A stretch of 64,000 nt of DNA from Myrmaecium sp. VS I D KN 1 (lineage: Eukaryota; Ascomycota; Dothideomycetes; Valsariales; Valsariaceae), in NCBI GenBank assembly GCA_019775845.1, contig JADQAV010000009.1, positions 124,001 through 188,000 on the forward strand, given 5' to 3'. A program made the position numbers and the translations under genes. Positions 1-11,451 of the stretch are shown here, one piece after another. The notes under the pieces were generated by a model. It was not told where the DNA came from and ran no database searches. It was given only the letters and a program-made list of their open reading frames with translations. Numbering within the stretch: the first letter of the stretch is position 1; every line of letters starts with the position of its first letter.

Positions 1-1150
1 TCCCTTGCTGCTGGGGGTTCCGGGCCAGGGGCCCCGGGGCTTGTAACCCCCGCACAGGAACCCACCACGCGTACAGTTGGCACCTGGCGGTCGGGGTTAG
101 CACACTCTTCCGTTACGGGATGTGATTGGGTCAGCAGGGAGCAGTCCGTCTTACATTCGGGAAAGAGTTCATCGCACTTTTTCTTCCGCGCCCGGCAGGT
201 GACGCAGCCGGTCTTGACGCGTTTGGAGAATTGCTGAGGGAAACGGTTTAGCCGCGGAGGGTTTCGTGAGGATGCACATGAGCTCGAAGGCTCTTGGGCT
301 AACTTACCCTCTTTCGCTTCTTGGGTTCTCCCTGTCCGCCCACGCGAGCGATGTCGTGTCCGTTGGATTGCTCGACCGAGTTCAACGTCGACTGGCTCAT
401 CGAAACATCACCGTCATCGTCTGGCGTGCGACGCTTGGACGAGGCTTCCGGGCTCGTGCTCATGCTCTCGCTGGAGCTATGTGTTGCGGCTCTCTGGTGA
501 GCGTGTGGTGTGTCGTCGTGATTCATGATGTCTCTTCCCCACCGGTGGACCTGGATGCCCTCTGGGCTCGAAGGGTTCAGAGATGATTCCATATGATCCC
601 GGTCCGCTTGTGACGCCGGCGTAGGTCTTTCGCTTTGATTCATAATGTCTCTTCCCCATCCCTGAGCCCGATTCTCCTCCTTGAACGGCGGAGAAGTCGG
701 ATCCACGGGCGAAGTGGAATTGGCTTTGATCGTCGGAGATGTGGACGGCGTGTGGACTTTGCTGATGTCGGCTTTCTCCTCTGTGTGCACGCCGTACGCC
801 TTTCGGTCGGCGGTCGCCATCTTCTGCTCGCCGAATCCATTGGTGGCGATCGGAGGTTTGCTGTCGACGGGCGGCGTGGCATTGGCGATATCGTTGCAAA
901 GATGATGAGGAGGAGGAGGGGGAGGATGGAGATGATGGCTTTCGTGTAGGGACTGGAACTGGAATTTTCGATCGTTGTCCCCTTCCGAGCCTTCCCACGA
1001 GTTCGGCGGGCTTTGCTCGGTCATCACGCGCGGCCTCTGCTGCGGAGTGCGGTCGTTGACGGGCGTGAATCCAAAAGAGGCCGGCTCGGTGAGCCTTTGA
1101 CCGTAGTCCACCCCGACCCTCACAGGTTCTCGCACAACAGCGGCCGACAT
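1..1150 (-). CDS. Zn2Cys6 transcription factor, 5' part (runs off left edge)
   Basis: Partial gene, three exons visible: 1150-308, 233-155 and 83-1 (introns GTAAGT..CAG and GTAAGA..CAG). They give 335 residues without the C-terminus. The first in-frame ATG is at 1150; the frame stays open to 1351 but only with a GTG, so I start at 1150. Residues 1-281 look disordered (Ser/Pro/Thr-rich, a His/Pro run near 70-84) and end in a basic PKKRKR stretch that could be a nuclear localisation signal. The zinc cluster follows at 291-318 with cysteines 291, 294, 301, 308, 311 and 318 (CX2CX6CX6CX2CX6C); the fourth Cys codon is split by intron 2. Family knowledge: such binuclear clusters bind CGG-type DNA sites in the nucleus. 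Here the domain comes after a long N-terminal arm, whereas many family members carry it near the N-terminus. WGRDIMN occurs twice (165-171, 204-210). The target genes are unknown. Confidence 0.85.
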
Positions 1151-4100
1151 CGTCTGGTGCGGGCGGGATTCGTGTTCTTCCACGTAGGGGGAGCTTGCTC
1201 TGCGTCGACGTAGTAAAGTGGGAGTCCCGAGCGGTCGTTGTCGACTGTCGTTGTCCGTTGACCGGGTCCTGCTTCTTTCGTACAGCAACGGCACTAGCGG
1301 GATAATCTCAGCCTCGTCAGGGACACTTCCTAACGAGCGATGCCAACACACGGATAACCAATGAGAACAGCGTCCGGCACGAGAGATATATCGACTGGGG
1401 CTCGGGTACGCTTCTTCTACCGTTTTTCTTTTTCTTCGTTTCCGGCACAGTTCGCCCGTCGAAGCGTCCGTCCGTTAGCACGGTAAGGATGGACCTGCAG
1501 GGGGTAGGAGATCCGATTCGTGCGCTCTGACAGGCTGACCGGGTGAGGCGTAGCGCACACGGCGGAACCACGATTGGAAAAAACCTTTCAAGGGGAAGCG
1601 AGGCAGGAAAACGGAAGGTTCTGAACACGGGAGACGGGAGCAACCCGGTGGACTGACGGCAAAGTCTCTTTCTCTTTTCCTCCTTTTCTCTTTGACGAAG
1701 AAGCAGCCTTCCCCAGACTCGGTGGACGAAAGCGGTCGCGGTGGAGCGAGGCGGCCGGGACCAGCGCGGGTGGCTCGCCTATGCACGCAGCTGGAGCAGC
1801 CCGGTGGATCGAGCTCGAGCGGGCTCTTCGGAAGAGAGACCAGGGCAACCGGGGACCGGGCGGAATGGCAACGATGGCCGCGATGGCCGCTCGAGGACCG
1901 TAACTGTCTCTCTGCGCGTTCCGAGGAAGGAGGAGTCGAAGGGTGAAGGGGGAGCGATGGTCGAGTGAGCCCACGATGGAACCGGACGAGGGGCCGTCAG
2001 ATCTCGAGAGCAGTCGGGATATTCGTCCGCAGCGGTCAGCACTCAGCACTCAGCACTCGACACTCAATATTCAGCGCTCAGCACGCAGCATTCGGGGATT
2101 CGCTTTGGTGGTGAGAGGGTTCCTGCCTGGCGAGGTGGGCGGACGGCTGCTCTTTTGTCTTGCGGGCGGGCGCGGGCAGCAGCAGAGGGCCGCAGAGGGC
2201 CGCAGAGGGCAGCGCGAGAGGAGGCCGCAACCCGCCCTGCCAGGCCAATCCCAGCGGAGGACCGCGCTGATTGGCCTGCGCACCCCCCCTGGCAGCCTGC
2301 AGCGGCTAAGGTGCCCCCCCCCCCGGGGTTCTACGGCGGGTCGCCCATTGCAGGCGTCGCTGCTCGTTGGCCGGAAGGGGAGGGGGGAAGAGGGCGGCGT
2401 GGCATGGCAGGCAGGCAGGCAGGCAGGAGGTGGAAGGTGGGTGGGAGGGAGCGAGGTTGCGGACGGGCGCTCCGAGGGGGTCCCTCTCGCCAGCCCTTCC
2501 GCGCGCCCACAGCCTTCCCCCCTCTCCGCCCCAAGCGAGCGGCAAGCGGAGATCCGTCCCGCGCTGCCTGCCCGCCCGCCGCGTCTCCAGTCCCCCGCCA
2601 GCGCTCCTCGGCGGGCTCCTCGAGGCCCATTTTCCGCCCTCGCTGCCCGCGAGTTCTGCGTGGAGAGGGCGCTGGTCGCGAGCGAGAAGGGCTGCCCGTC
2701 TGGTGTGCCAGTTTCCTCCAGCAACGACCGGGGGGGTCGGACCAGGGGGGACGGGGAGTGCAGGGGCCGTGCAGGGGGCTTGCAGGGGGGACGGGCTCGC
2801 TAGGGGGCGCGGGCTGCATGCCAGCAGGGCCGTGCCGACACGCGATTGGCTGCGGGCGGGGCTGGGGGTGCGTGCGTGCGGCCCGTCCAGGACGAACCTC
2901 AGGTATCCTGTCCTCCTGGCCATCGCGGTGCTTTTGGCCGCCTGCAGCGCCTCGACGCTCGCCTGGCCTGCCTCCCCTCTAGACGACTCTGCCGCGCTCG
3001 TCATCCACCCACGCCCTCCCACATGAGTACATACTTATTACCTACTTTTTACCTCCTCCTTCTCCTCGACATCATTCAATACGCTTCAATTCGGACGAGG
3101 ACCCTCCTCGGATTCTCTTTCAACCCCACGCGCCTGCCCCTCCCACTCCCACCCCCGGTCCGCCAGCCCGCCAGTCTCCGTCCGCGAACGTCCGTCTACC
3201 TCTCCTCCGTACGTATTCTTATGACCGACCACTCACTCACGCCCCTCCGTAGCGCCCGTTGATGGGCTGGCTGATCGGCCAGTTGTTCAGTCCGCCGTTC
3301 GGTCGTTCGTTCGTTCGTTCGCGGGCGGCTGCTCCCACAGCCAGCCAAGACAGCCCGAGCGTAATGGATCGCTCCCCTCCCTCGTTCGGATCCGGGCAAG
3401 CGTATCCATCGTCGTGCGGACGGGGAGGGTGGAGTTGGGGAGAGTGGGAATGGAATCCACTTCCCGCTTCCTCGCGTCCTGCCTAACCGTACTACTGACC
3501 GACCGTACGGAGTACCTTAACTCTGCTACCTGATGGATGTTCAAACGACGCCGACGACGACACCGTAACTTAATAATACGGCATCTGCCGCCAGTTCATA
3601 CTCCTTACCTTGGTGTCCGGCGGCGGCGGCGTCTGTTGGCGACTGGCTGTCGAGTGGCCGGAGGGAGGCTCACATCGTACGGAGTACCTACCACAATATA
3701 CAGTACCATATAACATACAGAGTAAAATATCCGTACGTTCATTCCGAAAGACACAACCCCCACCCTTACTTAAGGCAGCCATCCATTCGGAGGAAGGAAA
3801 AGAAAAGATCGCTACTGCAGCTTTCCGGCCCCTCCCTCTTCATCTGGTGGCCGATCGCCCATAACTTCCCATAACTTCTAAACTGAACTGACTGGCGCGC
3901 TGGCGCGCCAATCCAGTACATACCGCCGTGCCGCTTTCCACTCCCTCCCTCTGTCTGCCAATCTCCTGCACGCGACGCCCGAAGAAGCATGGCGGAGATG
4001 CCAGACAATATAAAATTCTACTTTACCGAGCGCTCGGGATCGTGGGCCCCCCTTCTGCTAAGGGCATCGAAGCAGCGGCAGCAACAGCAGCGCCGCATCG

Positions 4101-6724
4101 CACGCCTTCTCATCTCCTACCTACTAGGTAATCCGGAATGACAGAGGAGGTGTTGTTTGGTGGACGAAAGAGCGATGAAGGACTGACTGGGCGACTGGAC
4201 ATTCACCATTAATCAAGTTGAAGATGAAAATCATCTTCTCGCCTTCAACGACGAAACAGCGCCTCCAAAGCCCATCCTATCTTGACGTCTCTCGCACCCG
4301 TCCTCTATCCACCCATCCATCCATCATCATCATACCAGTACAACTTCCACGAACACCGTGGTGGTGCGCTGACGGCGCAAGACAAGACCAGGGACCCCGG
4401 GGGGTTCGGGGTGGGGTGGTGGGGCCCGGGGATGCTAGCTACCTAGCTAGCACAGGGCAAGGCAAGGCAAGCAGTTAAGGCAAGCAGACGCACCCGCCCG
4501 CCTGCCTGCCTGCCTGCCCGCCACGGCGGATAGGGTTAGCTAACTAATACATACCATGCGTATGCGCCCCTTCCCCCTCCTCCCTCCCTTACTACCTTAC
4601 CCTTTCGATTAAACGCCCGCTGGCGTCTACTGACTGACGAGCTGTGAGCTGTGGGCTGTGGGCTGTGAGCCCACTGGCTGTCTGTGGGTGTGTGGCACGG
4701 CACGCTTTTTTTCTATTACCTATCAAGCGAGCTTGGGCGGCAGAGGTGATGTGATCACCTACGGATACCAAAGGTACTGCCTTCTCCCCCTCTCCCTCCG
4801 TTCTTTCGTTTGTTCGTTCGTTCTCGTTTCCTTTTTCTTTTTTTCTTTCCCTTTTTTCCTAGTGGTTCACTTTGTATTGCGCACTTACCTGACCCAAACC
4901 TAACCTGACCTGACCCACGAACGTCATCCATTCGTTCCTGGTCTGCATTACATTCATTTTATTTATCACTTAGACCGGTTCTGATCCTGTCCGTCACGTT
5001 CGCGTTGCGTGAGAGGATCGAAGTCGTCCGTCAGTCTCGTATATACGAGACCGGATTCCGAGAGAAAAACGTTCCCGTCGTCCTGCCGCTCGGCGGCGGC
5101 AGCAGCAGCAGCAGCGGTCGGCGGTTATTTCGAGGTGCAAGTAGCACAGCACAGCCGCGTTGAGTCGGGAAAGATGGAAGGGGCGGGTTTCGGATTCATC
5201 TTCATACGGAATGAGACTTACTGTAGGTGATGAGAACCAACAACACTCATGAGAGCGGCGGCATTCCATGCCTCCGTTCCCTGGGTATCGCCATCGCTAC
5301 AATATTCCCCATCGCTAGCTATCCCCTCTAGAATGGATCAACTACTTCCTTACCCATCTTACACACCAAAAAATTTACAACGGCGCGGTCCGCACAAAGC
5401 AATACCTACCTAACTAGCAGGTGGAGAATAAATCCAATATCGGGAGAAGAACAACGTGCCAGGGAGGGGGGGAAGAGGGAAAAAAGCAGCCCACCCATCT
5501 TCCCATCCATTCGCGCCAACGCGGGACCCCCGGCCGGGAGAGAACGCTGCCGCCCCACATCCCTTCCCCCCCATGGCCTCTAAAGTTCAGCCGCCACTAC
5601 TGGACCTCAGGCAGCGAGGCGTTTTTTCTGTTCTCGTGCGGATGGGATGGGGGGGGAAGCGCCCGGGCGCGGCAAAGCTTTGAGGGAGGAGGAGGGAGGG
5701 CTGGAGGTTCGTGACTTCACCTCCAACTCCAACTCCAACTCACGAACCTCTCTCCAGCCCTCCCCTGGTCGTATGTGGGTGGTTTCTACTTCTCCCCTTC
5801 CCTCCTTTCTTTGCTTTCTTCTATTCATCGTTTCTGACGGAGAGAGGAGGAGGTGGTGCTTGGAGATCATGTTGCTCTCTTTCCCTCCTTTCCTCCCTCC
5901 TGTTTTCTGTTCTTTTTCTTTGCTCTTGCCTCTCCCTGCTCTTATTCTCCCCCTCCACCATGGATTATCATGTGGGTAAGTGCGTGTGCGATGAGTGATG
6001 TGCAATGTGCGATCAGCTCACTTCACTCTCCACGCTTCCCTTACAGACAAACATTGTCTTCTTGATCACCAGTTGCAAATGACCATCCAAACCTATAGCA
6101 GTTACTCCCCGTCCCAGTGAGATGGTTCGTCCATCGCCGCGCCGCGCCGCGCCGCACTGCCCCAGGTTGATTGATTGGGTCGGATTGAAAGATTGCTTGA
6201 GCTGTTTCCTTTCTCTTTTTCTTCTTCGATGATGAGATGATGGTGATGATGATCGAAACTGGTGATCGGACGCACCTCCGCTTTGCTTGCTCTGGCGTGG
6301 TTTCAATCAAGCCCGGGGGTTTATTGGAATTGATTACTACCTTATTTATGTCGCGCGGGCGGAAACGGGCGGGCTGCCCCGCTGCCCCGCTGCCCGTTGC
6401 CCGCAGGTTGCCGCCCGAGCGAGCGAGCCACCGAAACGACCGAGCGCGGCTCAGCCGCTGCCGAGGCTTTCTGCCTCGAAAACGGGGCTGTGCTCGGTAC
6501 GAGGTGGGTCAAGCGCTGGAAACCTGAGGCCCCCACCAGGCTGCCCTGCCCTGCCCTGCCCTGAGGTGGACCGACAGCTCCCGAGAGCTCCTTCCTCCCG
6601 TCCCTTCCCCGCAATGCAATCCCACCGACGGTCCGGTGCACACTTGGGATGACGCGCGACACCTGGCCATGTACACAGCATTCTAGCATCACAGCATCGC
6701 ACCGCCCCTGAACCATCACCCGCC
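1151..6724. other. Gene-poor, repeat-rich intergenic region (5.6 kb)
   Basis: No ORF here has a recognisable domain or convincing splice structure. It holds the long upstream region of the Zn2Cys6 gene (minus) and of the MCT gene (plus). Content: GC-rich open frames at 1.9-3.0 kb open on several strands at once, a run of imperfect CAGCACT repeats (2035-2092), a GCAGAGGGCC minisatellite (about 2180-2215), GGCA repeats (about 2403-2425), two copies of TACGGAGTA (3506, 3678), G-rich runs near 4390-4440, and CTGCC/CCTGC repeats near 6370 and 6540. Read as regulatory or spacer DNA; an untranslated RNA cannot be excluded. Confidence 0.6.
2035..2092. repeat. Imperfect CAGCACT tandem repeat
   Basis: CAGCACTCAG-like units are repeated about seven times with progressive divergence (cactcgacact, tcaatattcagc, gctcagcacgcag). 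The run is non-coding. Confidence 0.7.
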
Positions 6725-8003
6725 ATGCTCCTCGTCACCACGATCGGTGGACGCCGGATCGTGCGGCTGCACCCGCCCGCGAGGCCGCGGCAGCGAGCCT
6801 GGTTCAGCGCCGGGACGCGGCACCGGCCTCGCACCGCGCTCTTCTTTCCCGGTAAGAAGCCCCTCTCCTCCGCTCACCGCACCAGACCTGGCGGCAACAG
6901 GCACCGCTGACGACGGCACCGGCGCAGGACAGGGCGTGCAACGGGTCGGCATGCTCTCGCCGTGGCTCGAGGCCTTCCCCCGGACGGTGAAACCGCTCGT
7001 CGAGGAGATTGACGACACGCTCCGGCTCCCCCTCAGCCGAATCATCGAGCACGGCACCAACGCCACCCTGACGGCGACGGAGAACGCGCAGCCGGCGATC
7101 ATGGCCACGTCGGTGGTGGTGCTGCGGGTGCTGGAGCGCGAGTTCGGCTTCGCGGCCGCCGACCGGGTCGACTTCACGCTCGGGCACTCGCTCGGGGAGT
7201 TCGCGGCCCTGGTGGCGGGCGGATACCTTGGCTTCCGGGACGCGCTGGTGCTGGTGCGGAAGCGGGCGGAGGCCATGGCGCGCTGCTCCCAGGCCGCGCG
7301 CGCGGCGGCGGACGGGGAGGAGTTCGGGATGATCGCGCTGGTGTGCGAGGACGAGGCGCGGATGCGCGCGCTGATCCAGGCCACGTACGACTTCCTCGGC
7401 CTCTCCAGCGACGGGTCCAAGGTCGACTCGGCCGACGACCTCCCGCCGGTGCGGCAGGTGTCGATCGCGAACATCAACTCGAAGAACCAGATCGTGCTGA
7501 GTGGCAGCATCGGCCGGATCACCACGCTGCTCGCCCATCTGCGCCAGTTCGGCGGCCACGACCCCCGCCACGTCCGCCTCAAGTCCGACAGCCCGTTCCA
7601 CAGCCCGATCATGCGGCCGGCGCAGGACCTCATCGTCCGCCTGCTCGACCGGCCCTCCCCCGTCACCGGCGCCGACCTCATCACCTGGCCCGGCCAGCTG
7701 CCCTGCATCTCCAACGTCTCCGCCCGGCCGTTCGCCTCCCGCGCCCAGCTCAAGAACCTGCTCGCCCGGCAGTGCACCGAGACGGTCCGGTGGTGGAACT
7801 CGGTCCGCTACCTCGACCAGGACGAGAAGGTCCGCCGCTGGGTCGGCCTGGGCCCGGGCAAGGTCGGCCGCAACCTCGTCGGCAAGGAGGTCGGCATGAA
7901 GGGCTCCGTCCCCGGCGGCGGCGTCTGGGCCGTCACCTCCCCGGCCGAGGCTGAGGCCGTCATGAAAGCCCTCGATGAGACGGAGTATGCGGATGAGGAT
8001 TGA
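6725..8003 (+). CDS. mct1: Mitochondrial malonyl-CoA:acyl-carrier-protein transacylase
   Basis: Two exons, 6725-6851 and 6928-8003 (intron GTAAGA..GCAG), 400 aa. The intron splits the FFPG|QGVQRVGM motif, which is intact after splicing, so the splice choice is well supported. The enzyme moves malonyl from CoA to ACP for mitochondrial type II fatty-acid synthesis, which also supplies octanoate for lipoate. Seen: Arg-rich N-terminus (about residues 10-36) without acidic residues, fitting a mitochondrial presequence; nucleophile motif GHSLGEF with Ser130; catalytic-type His267 in SPFHSP; a QIVLSG stretch near 230. Length is normal for fungal Mct1. Third codon positions are almost all G or C, more strongly than in the DUF2408 gene of this window. 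It stands alone, with long non-coding flanks. Family assignment is secure; mitochondrial location is inferred. Confidence 0.93.
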
Positions 8004-8659
8004 AAGATGGGCTGGGGTGGAAAGCAAGATCTGATTTTCCACGACGCTGGAGAACGGGTTCGGTCAGGCGTTCATCGGCACCAACGTGCAATTCGACTAT
8101 CATGCGCACCTGCAGCCTTCGATAAGCAGAACGGCGGGTTTCTCACGGGGGGGGGGGAGAACTCTTTGCCCAAAACCACGCTGCACACGCCTGCTTTTAC
8201 TGCCCACCAACTCACCGTCGACCGGGCACCGGCATCAGATGTACATCCTTTGCGGGGCGGGATGGATTAGGAGCGAGCCTCCGTTGATGTGGCGAAGGGA
8301 AAGGAGAAGGAGAAGAAAATGGGGGACGGTTTATCTTGATACCCTTGATACGACGGAAGAAAAGCATGGGGGAGAGGGGGGAAAGTCAATTCAGACGCAC
8401 AAGCGTGCGGAAGGGTTGGTGGTCAGACCTCCTACGAGGGAGGTTAACTTGCTTGCTGCTTCGCTTTAGTCTTTCTTGCTTCTGGTATTCGTGTATCCAT
8501 CCTATCTTTTTCTCCGTCCGTCCGTTTTCTTTCGAGTGATAGTCGTCGCATCGGTGGTTTTGTGGCCCAAATCTGCCGTTTCCTATCTCACCATCTTCCA
8601 TTGCGCACATATGTTTGCGAAGAGAAGAGAAGAGAAGAGGAAGAACACAGCTTGGGGGA

Positions 8660-8692
<33 letters not shown>

Positions 8693-9259
8693 CGGACCCC
8701 AGTGCCGGTTGATGCAACAACGTACCTCCATACCACATATTGTACAGCGATACATACAGTTGTTTCAGGGGGTTGACGTAGGTATGTCTTTCGCTTGTTT
8801 CTGGTCCTCTTATGAAGAAGATGCCGAACGAGGGGTGCGGTGACGACGTTGATCAATGAGAATGCCTTTCTTCTCGAGGTTGTACATAACAGGACGTACC
8901 ACGGGAAACAAGCAAATGGTTCCAAGCAAATGGTTCCAAGCAACCTCAAGCTCTCCAGCTCGTACCTTCAGCAAGCAACGCTCCCGTGTCCGAGCCGTCC
9001 GTCCGTTGTTTCCTTCCTTTCTCGTACACTACAGTGCGCCTGAGGTGTCATCCCCGCGGACGGAAACGAGGTTTGCCCACCCACGTTTGCTTCCCGTCCC
9101 GTCACACCGCTCTCTCTCTCTCTCTCGCTCTTTTCAAGACAAACTCCCTTCCCTACCGCCTATCCCTCTCTTCTCCTTCTCTTCTTCTTCTTCTTCTTCT
9201 TCTTCTCTCTCCACACTCACGTCCACCTCGCCTCCATCCACCCCGACGCACCAGCAACC
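8004..9259. other. Intergenic: MCT 3' flank and pyrimidine-rich upstream region
   Basis: No supported gene. It contains a (GGCA)n tandem run at about 8660-8692, a doubled AAATGGTTCCAAGC unit near 8913-8942, and CTCTCT/TTCTTC tracts at 9108-9210 that end just before the next ATG. The latter look like a fungal 5' leader. Confidence 0.6.
8660..8692. repeat. (GGCA)n microsatellite
   Basis: About eight GGCA/CAGG units in a row, non-coding. Confidence 0.9.
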
Positions 9260-9812
9260 ATGGCAGCCAACAACCGCAACACCACCGATGCCGACGCCGA
9301 CGCCGACGCCGCCCACTTCGAGATGCTGGACCTCGGCGTCAGCTACCACCGCCGCGTCGTCGAAGCGGACGACAATCGGCGCGGCAACGGCAGCGGCAGC
9401 GGCCGCGGCGGTAGTGGCTATCCACCACCCTCCGCATTCTTACCACCACCGCCGCCACCATCACGGAACCGCGGCGCCAACGACTACGGCACCTCCGCCG
9501 GCGCCATCGCCACGGCCTGCAACGCCTGGCACAGCTTCGGCAGCACCACGACCGACCGCGACGAGGAGGCGGAGCGCCTGGGCGATATCGCGGGCGGCCA
9601 GATTCATCGCCTGCGCATGCAGTCTTCCTTCCCCGGCGGTGGCGGTGGCGGCAGAGCGGCCGGACCGGCTGGAGGAGGAGGAGGAGGAGGAGGACAGGGC
9701 GGTGGAAGACTAGATGGAGGAGACAGAAGAAGCGGAGGAGACGCACCCCTTGGCGCGGAAGCAGCTCACACAGGCGGGAGCACGCGTCGTAGCCGCCGCC
9801 GTCGTCAGGACC

Positions 9813-9843
<31 letters not shown>

Positions 9844-10357
9844 CCGCCCCTCCGCCGGCCCGCTGCCGCCGCACCTGACCACCAACCACCCGCTTCACAC
9901 TATGCCCCGCGGCGGCGGCGGCGGCGGCGGCGGTTACAGTCAAGGCTATGATCCGACCCACCCCTTCGGCAACCCGTTCCACGCCCACGCCGGCCCGCCC
10001 GTCAGCCCGTACCAGCAGCACCACGGTGGTGGAGGAAGAGCGGCAGACAGAGGACGTCCCTCCCCCACCGCCGCCGCCGCCGCCGCTTCAGGCGGCCGCC
10101 AACCGCGTCTGCATAGCGTCGGCAGCAGTAGCCATACCAACACCACTACCAACACCACCAACAACACCAACAACAGAAGGAACCGAGAAGCAGCTCACGC
10201 CCACCGTCCGGCCTCCCACCGCGACCACAGCCACAGCCACGAGCCCGCCGCCCCCGCCATCCCGCCCGATGAACAGCAGGAGCGGGTCATGGCGAGGAAC
10301 GCCTGGGCGACCGCGGCGACGACCGGCGGGTTGGCGACGTCGAAGTACGCGGGCTAA
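9260..10357 (+). CDS. Hypothetical low-complexity protein
   Basis: Single open frame of 365 aa beginning at an ATG in good context (ACCATGG) just after a CT-rich leader. I recognise no domain. Composition is extreme: Asp/Ala dipeptides (residues 10-18), a proline run (about 60-68), several poly-Gly runs, an Arg cluster followed by eight Gln (near 185-198), poly-Ala, and an Asn/Thr-rich segment near 295-310. The least biased parts are the N-terminus (HFEMLDLGVSYHRR) and the C-terminus (MARNAWATAATTGGL); NAW recurs in the middle (TACNAWHSFG). Stops are rare in DNA this GC-rich, so an open frame alone is weak evidence. The start context and leader are the main arguments for a real gene. An intron within the repeats is possible. 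Confidence 0.5.
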
Positions 10358-11451
10358 GTCGTGATATGTCAGTAGATGTGATTTGGGAGATGGGAAGGGG
10401 GGAACTGGGGAAGGGGAAGGGGCTTTTTGGTTGCTCTGACTGGGACGGAGGAGGGGGGATGGATGGTTGCTTTTTTCTTTCTTTTCTTTTCTTTTCTTTT
10501 CCTTTCCTTTCCTTTCCTTTCCTTTCCTTTCCCCATTTCTCTGTGCTTTGGGGCGTGCGTGCGTGAGGAATGTGGTATGAAGGATGTGATGCATGTACGG
10601 CGTTCCCCCTCTCCCTCATTCTCTACCACACACACACGCGCGTCGAGGGAAGCAGAAAAGCTGAGTTTATTTGCGATCCAGGAATTTCAACCGATATGGG
10701 ATGAGGCCCCAGACTAGAAGGAAAGAACAAATGAAAAATGAAGCAAAAGCTAGCTTGCTTTTTCTCTGATCCGTTATCTGAGCAGTGAAACTCGCTGGAA
10801 AGCAGGGCAGTAGGCTCACACGTGCGTCCGTAGATCAGGTGTTAGCATCGGGAAGAGAGTGAAGAAGAAGAAGAGGCCACGTCTAAATGAGAAAAGATGA
10901 CTTTGAATTAGAGACAAAACGCGCCCTATAGTCCCGATCTACTAGCTGATATGAAGAAGAGGATGAAAGTCGAGTAAGAGTAAAACAAAGTCAACAACCA
11001 GACCCACAGAAAGGGAGAAAAAGAGAATCAAGACAAAGAAGGAAAGCAAGGAAAAGGAAAAGGAATGTGCGGTTTGGACGGACTGAGAAAAAACGGGAAC
11101 TTAAATTAGGGAGGACACGGGCATGAGTGACGAGGGAAAGGAAATAGAGAGCCAAGGACGGGGAGAGAGAGGAGGACCGACGGTATGACGGGAGGCGAGG
11201 GGGGGTATCCAGAACGAATACGAATACGAGAACTAATGAAGAAAAGACGGTTATGCAGAATAAAAATCTAATAGGTCGAGAATGCCCATTGCGGAGTGTG
11301 ACGGGAGGACGAGGATGGATGTGGCGACGGAAGAAATTAACGCAAGTAAAGCCGATAAACAAACAAGCAGAATGAACGACACAAAAAGCTCAGCAGGACC
11401 CAGGATGAGGAAGTCTAAATAAAAGGCACCAAAAAAACAGGAACAAAACCA
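10358..11451. other. Intergenic between converging genes
   Basis: No gene seen. Holds a pyrimidine tract of TTTTC then TTTCC units (10471-10534), a short CA run near 10627, and A-rich sequence (10900-11100) that probably includes the 3' UTR of the RhoGAP gene. The frames are short and without domain signal. Confidence 0.6.
10471..10534. repeat. (TTTTC)n/(TTTCC)n pyrimidine tract
   Basis: TTTTC units pass into a regular TTTCC array. It is about 64 bp of pure pyrimidine on the plus strand. Confidence 0.9.

Noticed and set aside
1943-3026. Several frames of 160-290 codons on both strands
   Set aside because: They are mutually overlapping, Arg/Gly/Pro-rich, with no domain and no splice logic; stops are rare in this composition.
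6804-8042. 412-codon minus-strand frame
   Set aside because: It is antisense to the well-supported transacylase and consists of Arg/Asp/Gly-rich sequence typical of shadow frames of GC-rich genes.
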